In this document: positions 1 through 8,195 of the stretch, in pieces
Layout: every line of letters starts with the position of its first letter
Numbering within the stretch: the first letter of the stretch is position 1
NCBI RefSeq assembly: GCF_004016525.1
Contig: NZ_SACJ01000007.1
Location: forward strand, 155,117-219,116
DNA length: 64,000 bases
Source: Flavobacterium sufflavum
GTDB taxonomy: Bacteria > Bacteroidota > Bacteroidia > Flavobacteriales > Flavobacteriaceae
Direction of reading: 5' to 3'
Notes under the pieces: model-generated
What the model was told of the DNA's origin: nothing
The model's database searches: none
What the model saw: only the letters and a program-made list of their open reading frames with translations
Position numbers and translations under genes: made by a program

Positions 1-1
1 A

Positions 2-2920
2 TGATAAGGCAATAGGCAATGCTCCTAACGAAATGGCTAAACTGGTCATTAAAATAGGGCGCAATCGCGCTTCGGAAGCTTCCATAATCGCGTCAATTTT
101 TGATTTTCCCTGTTCTCTGAGCTGATTGGCAAATTCCACAATTAAAATACCATTTTTAGTTACCAGTCCAATAAGCATTACAGTCCCAATTTGGCTAAAA
201 ATATTCCAGGTTTGGTCAAATAACCAAAGAGAAAATAAAGCCCCTGCAACCGCCATTGGAACCGTTAAAATTATAATAAAAGGGTCGATGAAACTTTCAA
301 ATTGAGCTGATAAAATCAAGAATATCAACAACAAAGCCAGTCCAAAAGCAAAAGCAGTATTGGAGCTACTTTCAACAAAATCACGGGATTCTCCCCCTAA
401 ATCTGTAGTGAAAGTATCATCAAGAACTTTAGCTTTTATTTCATTCATGGCTTCAATTCCGTCGCTTATACTTTTGCCCGGAGCCAGGTTTGCAGCAACT
501 GTGGCTGACATGAAACGGTTGTTGTGGTACAATTGAGGAGGATTACTTTGCTCATCTACATGAACAATATTATCCATTTGAATTAATTCTCCTTTGTCGT
601 TTTTGACATACATTGAGGTTAAATCCAATGGTTTGGAACGGTCTTTTTGATCAAATTGTCCAATAACCTGATATTGTTTTCCTTGTTTCATAAAATAACC
701 AAAACGCTGTCCGCTTAACGAAAGTTGTAAGGTTTGAGCAATATCAATTACCGAAACTCCCAGACTCTCGGCTTTTTCACGATCTATGGAAACATTGATT
801 TCGGGTTTGTTGAATTTTAAATTTACATCACTCATAGAAAAAGTTGGATTGTCAGCAACAGCTTCCATAAACTGAGGAATTTTAGCTCTTAATTTATCAA
901 AATTTTGATTTTGAATAATGTATTGAATAGGCAATCCGGCACGTCTGTTTACAGCAATTGTAGGCTGTTCAGTAACCGAAATTTTAGCATCAGGATATTG
1001 TTTTGTCCATTTACCTAATTTATCGGCAATATCATGTTGCGATACTTTTCGATCTTCGGCCTCTTTTAATGAAAGTCGGATAAAACCACTGTTTACTGCT
1101 GATGCAGCCGAATTAGGCGCAATAAGGGTTAAGGCTACTTTTTTCTCCGGAATAGAATCATCGACTAATTTTGAAATTTCCTGCATGAATCGGTCCATGT
1201 ACTCAAAGCTGGAGCCTTCAGGAGTAGTCATTCTAATCATGATAGAGCTTCGGTCGTCATAAGGAGCCGTTTCTTTTTTTAATAAATTATAGAATGTAAA
1301 TATGAGTCCGAAACAAGTTATCAAAATAGGGAAACTAATCCATTTTTTTACCATAAAACGCTCCAGGGCATCAGCATATCCTTTGTTTAGTTTTTCAAAA
1401 TACGGTTCGGTTAACTCGTAAAATTTAGATTTCTTTTGCTCGCCTCCTTTCATTAAATAGGCATTCAACATTGGTGTAAGCGTAAGTGATACAAAGGCCG
1501 AAATTAATACCGCAGCACCAATAACAACTCCAAATTCCCTAAACAAGCGACCTACAAATCCTTCCAGGAAAATTACAGGTAAAAATACCGCTGCCAGGGT
1601 GATAGAAATAGAAATTACGGCAAAGAATATTTCGTTAGAACCCTTGATGGCGGCTTCTATAGGACTCATTCCTTCTTCGACTTTCTTGAATATGTTTTCG
1701 GTAACTACAATTCCGTCATCAACCACTAATCCTGTTGCCAGTACAATTGCCAAAAGAGTTAACACGTTTATCGAAAAACCAAAGAGATACATGATAAAAA
1801 AGGTAGCAATCAAAGAAACGGGGATGTCAATTAATGGTCGGAAAGCAATCGCCCAATCCCTAAAAAACAGATAAATAATTAAGATTACCAATAAAATAGA
1901 AATTCCTAAAGTTTCAGCAACTTCAAGTACCGATTTCTTGACAAAAATGGTGTTGTCTAAGGCAATGTTTAAATGGATATCTTTAGGTAAGTCTTTCTTT
2001 AAAGCGGTGAATTGTTTGTAAAATTCTTTAGAAATATCCAGATAATTAGCTCCCGGACGAGGAATAACAGCAAGTCCTATCAGTGGAAGACCTGATTGTG
2101 TAAGTTTAGTTTCTATGTTTTCGGCATCCAAAGTGGCATAACCAATATCGCTTAAACGTATATTTTTTTCACCATCCGAACGGATAATGATATTATTGAA
2201 TTCTTCGGCTGTGGATAAGTTTCCAACTGTTTTTACCGTAAGTTCAGTATTTTTTCCAGTTAATTTTCCCGAAGGCAATTCGACATTCTGTTTTTCTAAG
2301 GCTGTTTTAACTTCTGCAACCGTACATCCATAAGAAGCCAGTTTTACAGGATCAATCCACAAACGCATCGCGTAGCGTTTTTGTCCCCAAATTTGTACGC
2401 CACTTACACCGGGAATGGTTTCCAGTCTTTGCGAAATCACATTTTCGGCATAGTCACTCAATTCGAGTTGGGTTCTCGAATCACTTTGAACCGTCATCGA
2501 AATAATGGCATCGCTATCGGCATCAGCTTTAGTAACTACAGGAGGAGCATCAATATCTTGCGGTAGTGATCTTAGTGCTTGAGATACTTTATCACGAACA
2601 TCATTAGCGGCTTCTTCCAGATTTTTATTTAAATTAAACTCTACTGTAATAATGCTGCTCCCTTGATTACTGGAAGAGCTGATATTTCTAATCCCATCTA
2701 TGGAGTTGATGGCTTTTTCCAAAGGTTCAGTAATTTGGGATTCAATAATATCGGCATTGGCACCGGTATAATTGGTTCTGATTGAAACCTGGGCGGGATC
2801 GATAGATGGAAATTCCCGAACTCCTAAATAGGTATATCCGATGATTCCGAATATGATAATTGCCAGATTCATGACTATGGTCAATACTGGTCTTTTGATA
2901 CTTAAGGTGGATAGACTCAT
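2..2920 (-). CDS. RND-family multidrug efflux permease (AcrB/MexB-like), 3' end cut by window edge
   Basis: The reading frame is open from the ATG at 2920 to the left edge, giving 973 residues of a protein that is usually about 1,040, so only the C-terminus is missing. The N-terminus (IKRPVLTIVMNLAIIIFG) is the first transmembrane helix of an inner-membrane proton-driven RND pump. Further in are the two adjacent Asp of helix 4 (GLVVDDGIVVTENI), which are the proton-relay residues in this family, and the late motif RPILMTSLAISLGALPIAL near the cut. The family exports drugs or other small hydrophobic molecules across both membranes together with a membrane-fusion protein and a TolC-type channel. 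The fusion protein is encoded directly upstream (3035-4093). No TolC gene is visible; it may lie left of the window. Substrate cannot be told from sequence. Confidence 0.93.
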   Translation of the reverse strand, partial: MSLSTLSIKRPVLTIVMNLAIIIFGIIGYTYLGVREFPSIDPAQVSIRTNYTGANADIIESQITEPLEKAINSIDGIRNISSSSNQGSSIITVEFNLNKNLEEAANDVRDKVSQALRSLPQDIDAPPVVTKADADSDAIISMTVQSDSRTQLELSDYAENVISQRLETIPGVSGVQIWGQKRYAMRLWIDPVKLASYGCTVAEVKTALEKQNVELPSGKLTGKNTELTVKTVGNLSTAEEFNNIIIRSDGEKNIRLSDIGYATLDAENIETKLTQSGLPLIGLAVIPRPGANYLDISKEFYKQFTALKKDLPKDIHLNIALDNTIFVKKSVLEVAETLGISILLVILIIYLFFRDWAIAFRPLIDIPVSLIATFFIMYLFGFSINVLTLLAIVLATGLVVDDGIVVTENIFKKVEEGMSPIEAAIKGSNEIFFAVISISITLAAVFLPVIFLEGFVGRLFREFGVVIGAAVLISAFVSLTLTPMLNAYLMKGGEQKKSKFYELTEPYFEKLNKGYADALERFMVKKWISFPILITCFGLIFTFYNLLKKETAPYDDRSSIMIRMTTPEGSSFEYMDRFMQEISKLVDDSIPEKKVALTLIAPNSAASAVNSGFIRLSLKEAEDRKVSQHDIADKLGKWTKQYPDAKISVTEQPTIAVNRRAGLPIQYIIQNQNFDKLRAKIPQFMEAVADNPTFSMSDVNLKFNKPEINVSIDREKAESLGVSVIDIAQTLQLSLSGQRFGYFMKQGKQYQVIGQFDQKDRSKPLDLTSMYVKNDKGELIQMDNIVHVDEQSNPPQLYHNNRFMSATVAANLAPGKSISDGIEAMNEIKAKVLDDTFTTDLGGESRDFVESSSNTAFAFGLALLLIFLILSAQFESFIDPFIIILTVPMAVAGALFSLWLFDQTWNIFSQIGTVMLIGLVTKNGILIVEFANQLREQGKSKIDAIMEASEARLRPILMTSLAISLGALPIALS

Positions 2921-2929
2921 TTTAATTGG

Positions 2930-3033
2930 GTTGTGAGTTATGAGTTATGGGTTAGAAGCAAGAAGTTTGAGGTTAGGAGTTAGAGGATGGAAGTGTATTT
3001 GTTACAGACAACGCACAACTCATAACGCACAAC
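2930..3033. repeat. Imperfect inverted repeat between efflux genes
   Basis: Positions 2930-2951 and 3012-3033 form arms of 22 nt that match at 19 positions when one is reverse-complemented. They fill most of the 114-bp gap between the fusion-protein stop and the permease start. The arms are built from repeated GAGTTATG-like units. In the transcript this could fold into a large hairpin between the two cistrons. I infer an intergenic repeat; effect on expression is unknown. Confidence 0.55.
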
Positions 3034-3034
3034 T

Positions 3035-4093
3035 TTACTTCACTTTCACTTTCACTGGAGCTTCATCTTTTAAAGCCATTACACCACTGGTAATAACAGT
3101 ATCTCCGGCTTTCAAGCCTGATAGTATTAAAAGGGAAGCATCAGTACGGGTGGCTGTTTCAACCATGACTTCCTTGGCTTTTCCAAAATCAGAAATAAAT
3201 ACTTTTTTTCCGTTTTGAACAGGAACAACAGCCTGAGTTGGTACTATAATGGCATCATTGATAATAGCCAAAGGCAATTCGACATCGGCAAAAGTTCCTG
3301 CTAATAATTTTCCGTCTTTGTTTTCGGCAATGGCACGAACTTGCAGGGTGCGTGTTGCTACTGCCACTGAAGGTTCTATGGCGTATATTTTTGCTTTGTA
3401 TTTTTCTTTAGAACCACTTACCGAAAAGCTCAATTCGGTATTGTTTTTTATTTGGGTTGCATACTTTTCAGGAATTGAAAAGGTGATTTTTAGATTACCA
3501 AGGTTTACCAAATTACTAACTAAAATAGCAGGAGTGATATAGGTTCCAACAGAAATAGAACGCAAACCAATTCTTCCGGAAAATGGAGCTCTTACCGAAG
3601 TTTTGGCTATTTGAGCTTTAATTAATTGGCTTTGTGCTTTAGTCGAAGCGTGTTCGGCTCTGGCAATATCGTATTCTTCCTGGCTGATGGCTTCTTTTTG
3701 CAGTAAAAGTTTAGCTCTTCTTTCATTTTCAGCGGCTAAACTTTCTTTGGTGTTGGCTTGACTTAGTTGTGCTCTTAATTCCGAATCATTTACTTTAAAT
3801 AGTAATTGTCCTTTGGTTACATTGCTACCTTCTTTAAAGTTGATGCTTTCTACGATTCCTGAAACTTCCGAACGGATTTCGACTTGTTCATTGGCTTCGA
3901 TAGAACCTGATAAAGAAAGATTGTTATCAAAATTTTGGTATTGTACTACAATTCCGTTGACTTTAATTGGTTTCTTTTTATCTGATTTGTCTTTAGAATT
4001 TTCCGAATCGTCTTTGTTTTCAATGATTCTATAAGTAATAAACGAACCAAATCCGATGATGATTAAAGCGTAAACTAAGTTTTTTATTTTCAT
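3035..4093 (-). CDS. RND efflux periplasmic adaptor (membrane-fusion protein, HlyD/AcrA family)
   Basis: 352 residues. Residues 1-25 form an N-terminal membrane anchor or uncleaved signal (LVYALIIIGFGSFITYRI), followed by a charged Lys/Asp linker. The family order follows: a first lipoyl half (EQVEIRSEVSGIVESINF), an alpha-helical hairpin rich in Ala/Glu/Gln (about 100-150), a second lipoyl half (TSVRAPFSGRIGLRSISVG), a beta-barrel domain and a C-terminal membrane-proximal domain ending in VKVKVK. It would sit in the periplasm and bridge the RND permease encoded 114 bp downstream to an outer-membrane channel. The gap to recG upstream is 254 bp and carries two dyads that may bind a repressor, so the pair probably has its own promoter rather than depending on recG. 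Confidence 0.9.
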   Translation of the reverse strand: MKIKNLVYALIIIGFGSFITYRIIENKDDSENSKDKSDKKKPIKVNGIVVQYQNFDNNLSLSGSIEANEQVEIRSEVSGIVESINFKEGSNVTKGQLLFKVNDSELRAQLSQANTKESLAAENERRAKLLLQKEAISQEEYDIARAEHASTKAQSQLIKAQIAKTSVRAPFSGRIGLRSISVGTYITPAILVSNLVNLGNLKITFSIPEKYATQIKNNTELSFSVSGSKEKYKAKIYAIEPSVAVATRTLQVRAIAENKDGKLLAGTFADVELPLAIINDAIIVPTQAVVPVQNGKKVFISDFGKAKEVMVETATRTDASLLILSGLKAGDTVITSGVMALKDEAPVKVKVK

Positions 4094-4156
4094 AATATGA
4101 GGGTGAAAAGAATTTAAAAAGGATAATTTATTTTTAGAAATGGGTTTTTAATATTT

Positions 4157-4192
4157 ACAAAATTGATTTTGTTTAATTCTTGTGTATACAAG
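4157..4192. promoter_or_regulatory. Two adjacent dyads upstream of the efflux operon, candidate operator
   Basis: Two short palindromes lie about 65-100 bp before the fusion-protein start. One is 4157-4172, with arms ACAAAAT and ATTTTGT around 2 bp. The other is 4179-4192, with arms CTTGT and ACAAG around 4 bp. RND operons are often controlled by a local TetR-type repressor binding such dyads, but no regulator gene is visible here. The operator role is inference. Confidence 0.35.
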
Positions 4193-4347
4193 TATTAAAA
4201 TTTAAGGCAATTTAAAATTATAATTTTCCTTGCTGTGCTTAGCTTTGACGAAATTTTTACAGAAAGGTTTATTTCTTTAAGAAATATATAACAAAAAAAT
4301 GAAAGACAATATTTTTTGTTGAAACTAATTGCTTTTAAAAGAGGTTT

Positions 4348-6459
4348 TTAGCTAATGTAGTTCCAGATATTTTTTTTCTTGGTTAATTCCATATATACCG
4401 CTCTTAAAATGCTATGCTCCGGTTTTTGTAGAGGAGCATCGTCTGAAAGGATTTTCAAAGCATGTGCTCTGGCCAGAGATAATATTTCCCTGTCTTTCAC
4501 GATATCGGCAATTTGAAGGTTTAATACACCACTTTGTTGGGTTCCCATCAGGTTTCCGGGACCGCGTAATTTCAAATCGACTTCGGCAATTTCAAAACCA
4601 TCGTTTGTACGAACCATCGTTTCCATTCGGGTTTTGCTGTCAGAACTCAGTTTATGGCTGGTAATCAGGATGCAATAACTTTGTTCAGCTCCACGGCCTA
4701 CACGACCCCGTAATTGGTGTAGTTGCGAAAGGCCAAAACGTTCCGCACTTTCAATAATCATCACCGAGGCATTGGGAACATTTACGCCTACTTCAATTAC
4801 AGTTGTAGCCACCATAATATTGGTTTTTCCTTCGGAAAAGCGTTTCATTTCGGCATCTTTATCGGCAGGTTTCATCTTGCCATGCACAATGGAAACGGCG
4901 TAATCAGGCAACGGAAAATCTCTGGAAATACTTTCGTAACCGTCCATCAAATCTTTGTAATCCATTTTTTCTGATTCCTGAATCAGGGGATACACAATAT
5001 AGATTTGGCGGCCTAAAGCAATTTCGTCTCTAAGAAATTTCCAAATTTTCAAGCGGTTGCTGTCATAACGATGCACGGTTTGAATGGGTTTTCGACCCGG
5101 AGGCAATTCGTCAATAACCGAAATATCTAAATCGCCATACAAGCTCATGGCCAAAGTTCGCGGAATAGGAGTGGCGGTCATCACCAAAATGTGTGGCGGA
5201 ATATCGTTTTTTTTCCACAATCGGGAACGTTGTTCTACTCCAAAACGGTGTTGTTCGTCAATAATGGCTAAACCCAAACTATGGAATTTTACTTTGTCTT
5301 CCAGCAGAGCGTGTGTGCCAATAAGGATTTGTAAACTACCATTTTCCAGTTCTTCATGGATGATTTTTCTATCTGAAGTTTTAGTTGAACCAGTGAGTAT
5401 TTTTATATTTAAATTCAGTTTTTTAGATAATTCTGAAAGCCCAATAAAATGCTGATTTGCCAGGATTTCTGTTGGCGCCATCAAGCAAGCCTGAAAACCG
5501 TTATCCATTGCCAGCAACATACTCATAAAAGCCACAATGGTTTTTCCGGAACCTACGTCACCTTGTAATAAACGATTCATCTGGGCATTGGTTCCCATAT
5601 CGGTTCGGATTTCTTTAATCACTCTTTTTTGCGCATTAGTCAGCTCAAAAGGCAGGTGATTTTGATAAAATTCATTAAAAAAATCGCCTACTTTGGTAAA
5701 TGGATGTCCTTTTATTTTGTGTTTCTGAATCAGGTTTTTCATAATCAGTTGGATTTGGATGAAAAACAATTCTTCAAATTTTAATCGAAATTGGGCTTTC
5801 GCCAAGGCATCGGCACTTTTAGGAAAATGGATATTGAATAAGGCGGCATTCTTCGGAATCAATTTCAACTCTTGCGTTAAGTAATCAGGCAAAGTTTCTG
5901 TAAACAAGGCTTGTGTTTCCAAAAATAATTGTTGCATCATTTTGTTTATTACCCTGTTTGAAATTCCCCGGTTAGTCAGGGTTTCGGTCGAAGGATAAAC
6001 GGGTTGCATAGCCGAACGCAAACTTTGTTCGTGCTCGCTCCACAATTCGATTTCGGGATGCGCCATGTTGTACATTCCGTTAAACGAAGTACATTTTCCA
6101 AAAATTACTATGATTTGATTTAGTTTCAAGGATTCCCTAATCCATTTGTGTCCTTGAAACCATACCAATTCCATTTGCCCTGTATCATCTATAAAAGTTG
6201 CTACAAGACGTTTTCTGCCTTTGGCAAATTCTACGGTTTTTATATTGATAATCTTCCCGATAATCTGGACCTCAGCAACGTTGTTTTGTAACTCGTTGAT
6301 TTTGTAATACCGCGTGCGATCCATGTAGCGGTTGGGGTAAAAATTGAGTAAATCGGCATATTTATGAATTCCCAATTCCTTACGCAGTAATTCGCCCCTG
6401 CTGGGACCAACACCTTTTAAGTATTCGATAGGAGTAAGTAGGAGATTATTGGAAGACAT
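4348..6459 (-). CDS. recG: ATP-dependent DNA helicase RecG
   Basis: 703 residues, normal length for RecG. The N-terminal part (about 60-150) is the OB-fold wedge domain that splits branched DNA. The helicase core starts with Walker A GDVGSGKT (300-307), then the DEQH box (401-404) in IIDEQHRFGVEQRSRLW, motif III TATPIPRTLAMSLYG, and the C-terminal motifs ATTVIEVGVNVPNASVM and QLRGRVGRG. RecG drives branch migration and fork regression at stalled replication forks and Holliday junctions. The start codon at 6459 gives the family N-terminus (LTPIEYLKGVGPSRGELL). The gene stands alone, back to back with the SatD operon on the other strand. Confidence 0.97.
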   Translation of the reverse strand: MSSNNLLLTPIEYLKGVGPSRGELLRKELGIHKYADLLNFYPNRYMDRTRYYKINELQNNVAEVQIIGKIINIKTVEFAKGRKRLVATFIDDTGQMELVWFQGHKWIRESLKLNQIIVIFGKCTSFNGMYNMAHPEIELWSEHEQSLRSAMQPVYPSTETLTNRGISNRVINKMMQQLFLETQALFTETLPDYLTQELKLIPKNAALFNIHFPKSADALAKAQFRLKFEELFFIQIQLIMKNLIQKHKIKGHPFTKVGDFFNEFYQNHLPFELTNAQKRVIKEIRTDMGTNAQMNRLLQGDVGSGKTIVAFMSMLLAMDNGFQACLMAPTEILANQHFIGLSELSKKLNLNIKILTGSTKTSDRKIIHEELENGSLQILIGTHALLEDKVKFHSLGLAIIDEQHRFGVEQRSRLWKKNDIPPHILVMTATPIPRTLAMSLYGDLDISVIDELPPGRKPIQTVHRYDSNRLKIWKFLRDEIALGRQIYIVYPLIQESEKMDYKDLMDGYESISRDFPLPDYAVSIVHGKMKPADKDAEMKRFSEGKTNIMVATTVIEVGVNVPNASVMIIESAERFGLSQLHQLRGRVGRGAEQSYCILITSHKLSSDSKTRMETMVRTNDGFEIAEVDLKLRGPGNLMGTQQSGVLNLQIADIVKDREILSLARAHALKILSDDAPLQKPEHSILRAVYMELTKKKNIWNYIS

Positions 6460-6529
6460 TTACGGATTTTCAATTTAAAAACGAAGATAGTTTATAATAG
6501 GGGATTTTGAAAATGTAAATTTTGATTTT

Positions 6530-6609
6530 ATTATCGTTTTATTTGGCGATATTTTTAATTATCGCTTAATTTGACGATAATCGTTATTATCGCTTAATTT
6601 GACGATAAT
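6530..6609. promoter_or_regulatory. Three phased 24-bp dyad repeats upstream of the SatD gene, candidate operator array
   Basis: Copies lie at 6530-6553, 6558-6581 and 6586-6609, spaced exactly 28 bp. Copies two and three are identical; the first is diverged in its centre and right arm. Each has arms ATTATCG and CGATAAT (ATTATCG and CGATATT in copy one) around a 10-bp centre. The array ends about 30 bp before the ATG at 6639, overlapping the probable promoter (a TATCTTGC -7-like element at 6615-6622). The arrangement suits cooperative repression, most simply by the HTH-containing product of the first gene; this last step is inference. Confidence 0.7.
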
Positions 6610-6638
6610 TTTTGTATCTTGCATTAAAATTCAAATTT

Positions 6639-7244
6639 ATGAAAGCAGTAATTACAGCTGATATTATGCGTTCCAGAAAAGTGCCTTCGGTATTATGGTT
6701 GGCTGATATAAAGGCGGTTTTAAATAGCTATGGTAATGAGCCTAAAGATTGGGAAATCTATCGAGGAGACAGTTTTCAGTTGCTTGTTCCTGCTGAAGAT
6801 GCACTCGAAATAGCATTGTTGATTAAAGCTACTATCAAACAGCACAAAGAGCTCGATGTGCGCATGGCAATAGGTGTGGGGAATATTGATTATAATGCCG
6901 ATAAAATAACGGAATCCAATGGTGCTGCTTTTATCAATTCAGGAGAATGTTTTGAAAGATTGAAAAAACAGACATTAGGCATACAAACGCCTTGGGCTGA
7001 ATTTAATTCAACTTTTGAAGTTATTCTTTCTTTTATGCTTATGGTTGCTGATAACTGGACGAGTACTTCTGCGGAGGTTATTAAAAAAGCATTTGAAAAT
7101 CCGGAGATTAATCAAAATCAATTGGCTACAGTGTTGAATAGAAAAAGCCAAAGTTCGATAAGTGCTTCGCTAAAAAGAGCGGGTTATGAAGAATTGAAAA
7201 ATATGATTGCATTTTATAAACAAGAAATCAAAAAACAATGGTAG
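6639..7244 (+). CDS. SatD-family protein with C-terminal helix-turn-helix
   Basis: 201 residues from the ATG at 6639. A TTG 27 nt upstream is in frame, but the ATG follows an AT-rich leader and gives the conserved start MKAVITADIMRSRKV. SatD-family proteins are named after a gene of a streptococcal acid-tolerance locus and have no firmly known activity. Residues 1-110 show a beta-start with Asp8 (ITADI), a GD pair at 43-44 (IYRGDSFQLLV), then RMAIGVGNI (75-83) and GAAFINSGECFERL (95-108). This pattern resembles class III nucleotidyl-cyclase-type domains, which is my inference. Residues about 157-181 (NQNQLATVLNRKSQSSISAS) look like a helix-turn-helix. The stop overlaps the next gene's start by 7 nt, indicating translational coupling. 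Three dyads precede it, which suggests self-regulation. Confidence 0.75.
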   Translation: MKAVITADIMRSRKVPSVLWLADIKAVLNSYGNEPKDWEIYRGDSFQLLVPAEDALEIALLIKATIKQHKELDVRMAIGVGNIDYNADKITESNGAAFINSGECFERLKKQTLGIQTPWAEFNSTFEVILSFMLMVADNWTSTSAEVIKKAFENPEINQNQLATVLNRKSQSSISASLKRAGYEELKNMIAFYKQEIKKQW

Positions 7245-7945
7245 CATTTTTTTTAAGTTTGCTTTTAGCGCATTTAATAGGCGATTTTTTGTTACAGCCT
7301 ACCGCCTGGGTGAAAGACAAAAAGAAGAAAAAAATTAAATCGAAGTATTTGTATTATCATGTAGGTGTGCATTTATTGCTGTTGTTGATTACAACACAAT
7401 TCAATAGCTATTATTTACCGGGGATTCTTTTCATTGCTTTGAGTCATCTTGGGATTGATTGTGCCAAATTGTATTTTGAAAAAAAGAAAACTGCAAAATT
7501 CTGGTTTTTTGCCGATCAGTTGATGCATTTGACGGTGATTGCGGCAGTGGTTTATTGTTATTTCCCATACCAAATACCTATTTCAAATTTGTATTCACAG
7601 CAAAATCTAGCTTTGATTACCGCTTTGGTTTTGGTGACTTATGTGAGTGCAATCATTTTAAAAGTGCTGTTGTCAAAATGGAGTGAACAAATTATAAAAA
7701 CGGATAATACCAATAATGCCGGGAAATACATTGGGATTTTAGAGCGTTTGTTTATTTTCTTTTTTGTGTTGATTAATTTTTGGGAAGGAATCGGTTTTTT
7801 ATTAGCTGCAAAATCTATTTTCAGGTTTGGTGATTTGAAAGAATCCAAAGATGTTCGATTGACCGAATATATTTTGATAGGAACTTTATTGAGTTTTGGA
7901 TTGGGAATTCTTTGTGCGATGCTTTATAAGAACTTTATAGTTTAA
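7238..7945 (+). CDS. DUF3307-family polytopic membrane protein
   Basis: 235 residues, overlapping the SatD gene by 7 nt. It has about six or seven hydrophobic segments and a basic loop (KDKKKKKIKSK) after the first. The start MVAFFLSLLLAHLIGDFLLQ is typical of DUF3307. Polar residues recur inside or beside membrane helices: H12 and D16 (HLIGDF), H41 and H45 (YHVGVH), H70, D74 and K77 (SHLGIDCAK), and D93, Q94 and H97 (FADQLMH). Such a set could bind a metal in the membrane, but that is inference. The function of the family is unknown to me. The tight coupling with the SatD gene says the two act together. Confidence 0.75.
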   Translation: MVAFFLSLLLAHLIGDFLLQPTAWVKDKKKKKIKSKYLYYHVGVHLLLLLITTQFNSYYLPGILFIALSHLGIDCAKLYFEKKKTAKFWFFADQLMHLTVIAAVVYCYFPYQIPISNLYSQQNLALITALVLVTYVSAIILKVLLSKWSEQIIKTDNTNNAGKYIGILERLFIFFFVLINFWEGIGFLLAAKSIFRFGDLKESKDVRLTEYILIGTLLSFGLGILCAMLYKNFIV

Positions 7946-8195
7946 CCGAAGCGCAGATTTTTTTACCACAAAGTTTCGCAAAGTTTTACGCGAAGCTTCG
8001 CGAAGAATTAAAAAAATCAGTGTGAATCTGTTTTATATATCCGTGGTCTAGTTTTTAACGAAAAGTTTCGCAAAGTATTTTTTTAATATTAGCTAGAATC
8101 TGCTAAATCTGCGTGCTTATATATTTTTACGCAGATTTAGAAGATTCTGGCTGATTGTAAATATCGATGAGATTAAAATCTTTTGATTATAAAAA
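7946..8195. repeat. Intergenic region with CGCAAAG-type repeats and a long hairpin
   Basis: Between the DUF3307 stop and the aguA stop. Positions 7965-8005 and 8057-8077 carry CACAAAG/TTCGCAAAG units, including a perfect 14-bp palindrome (CGCGAAGCTTCGCG, 7989-8002). Positions 8091-8114 and 8129-8152 are inverted arms of 24 nt with 22 matches and a 14-nt loop. The same CGCAAAG units occur near 12814, 30163 and 34186. The hairpin could end transcription from both converging genes. Confidence 0.65.

Noticed and set aside
6530..6609. Regular direct repeats that could suggest a CRISPR array
   Set aside because: Only three copies with 4-bp spacers and a dyad in each; no cas genes. They fit an operator array.
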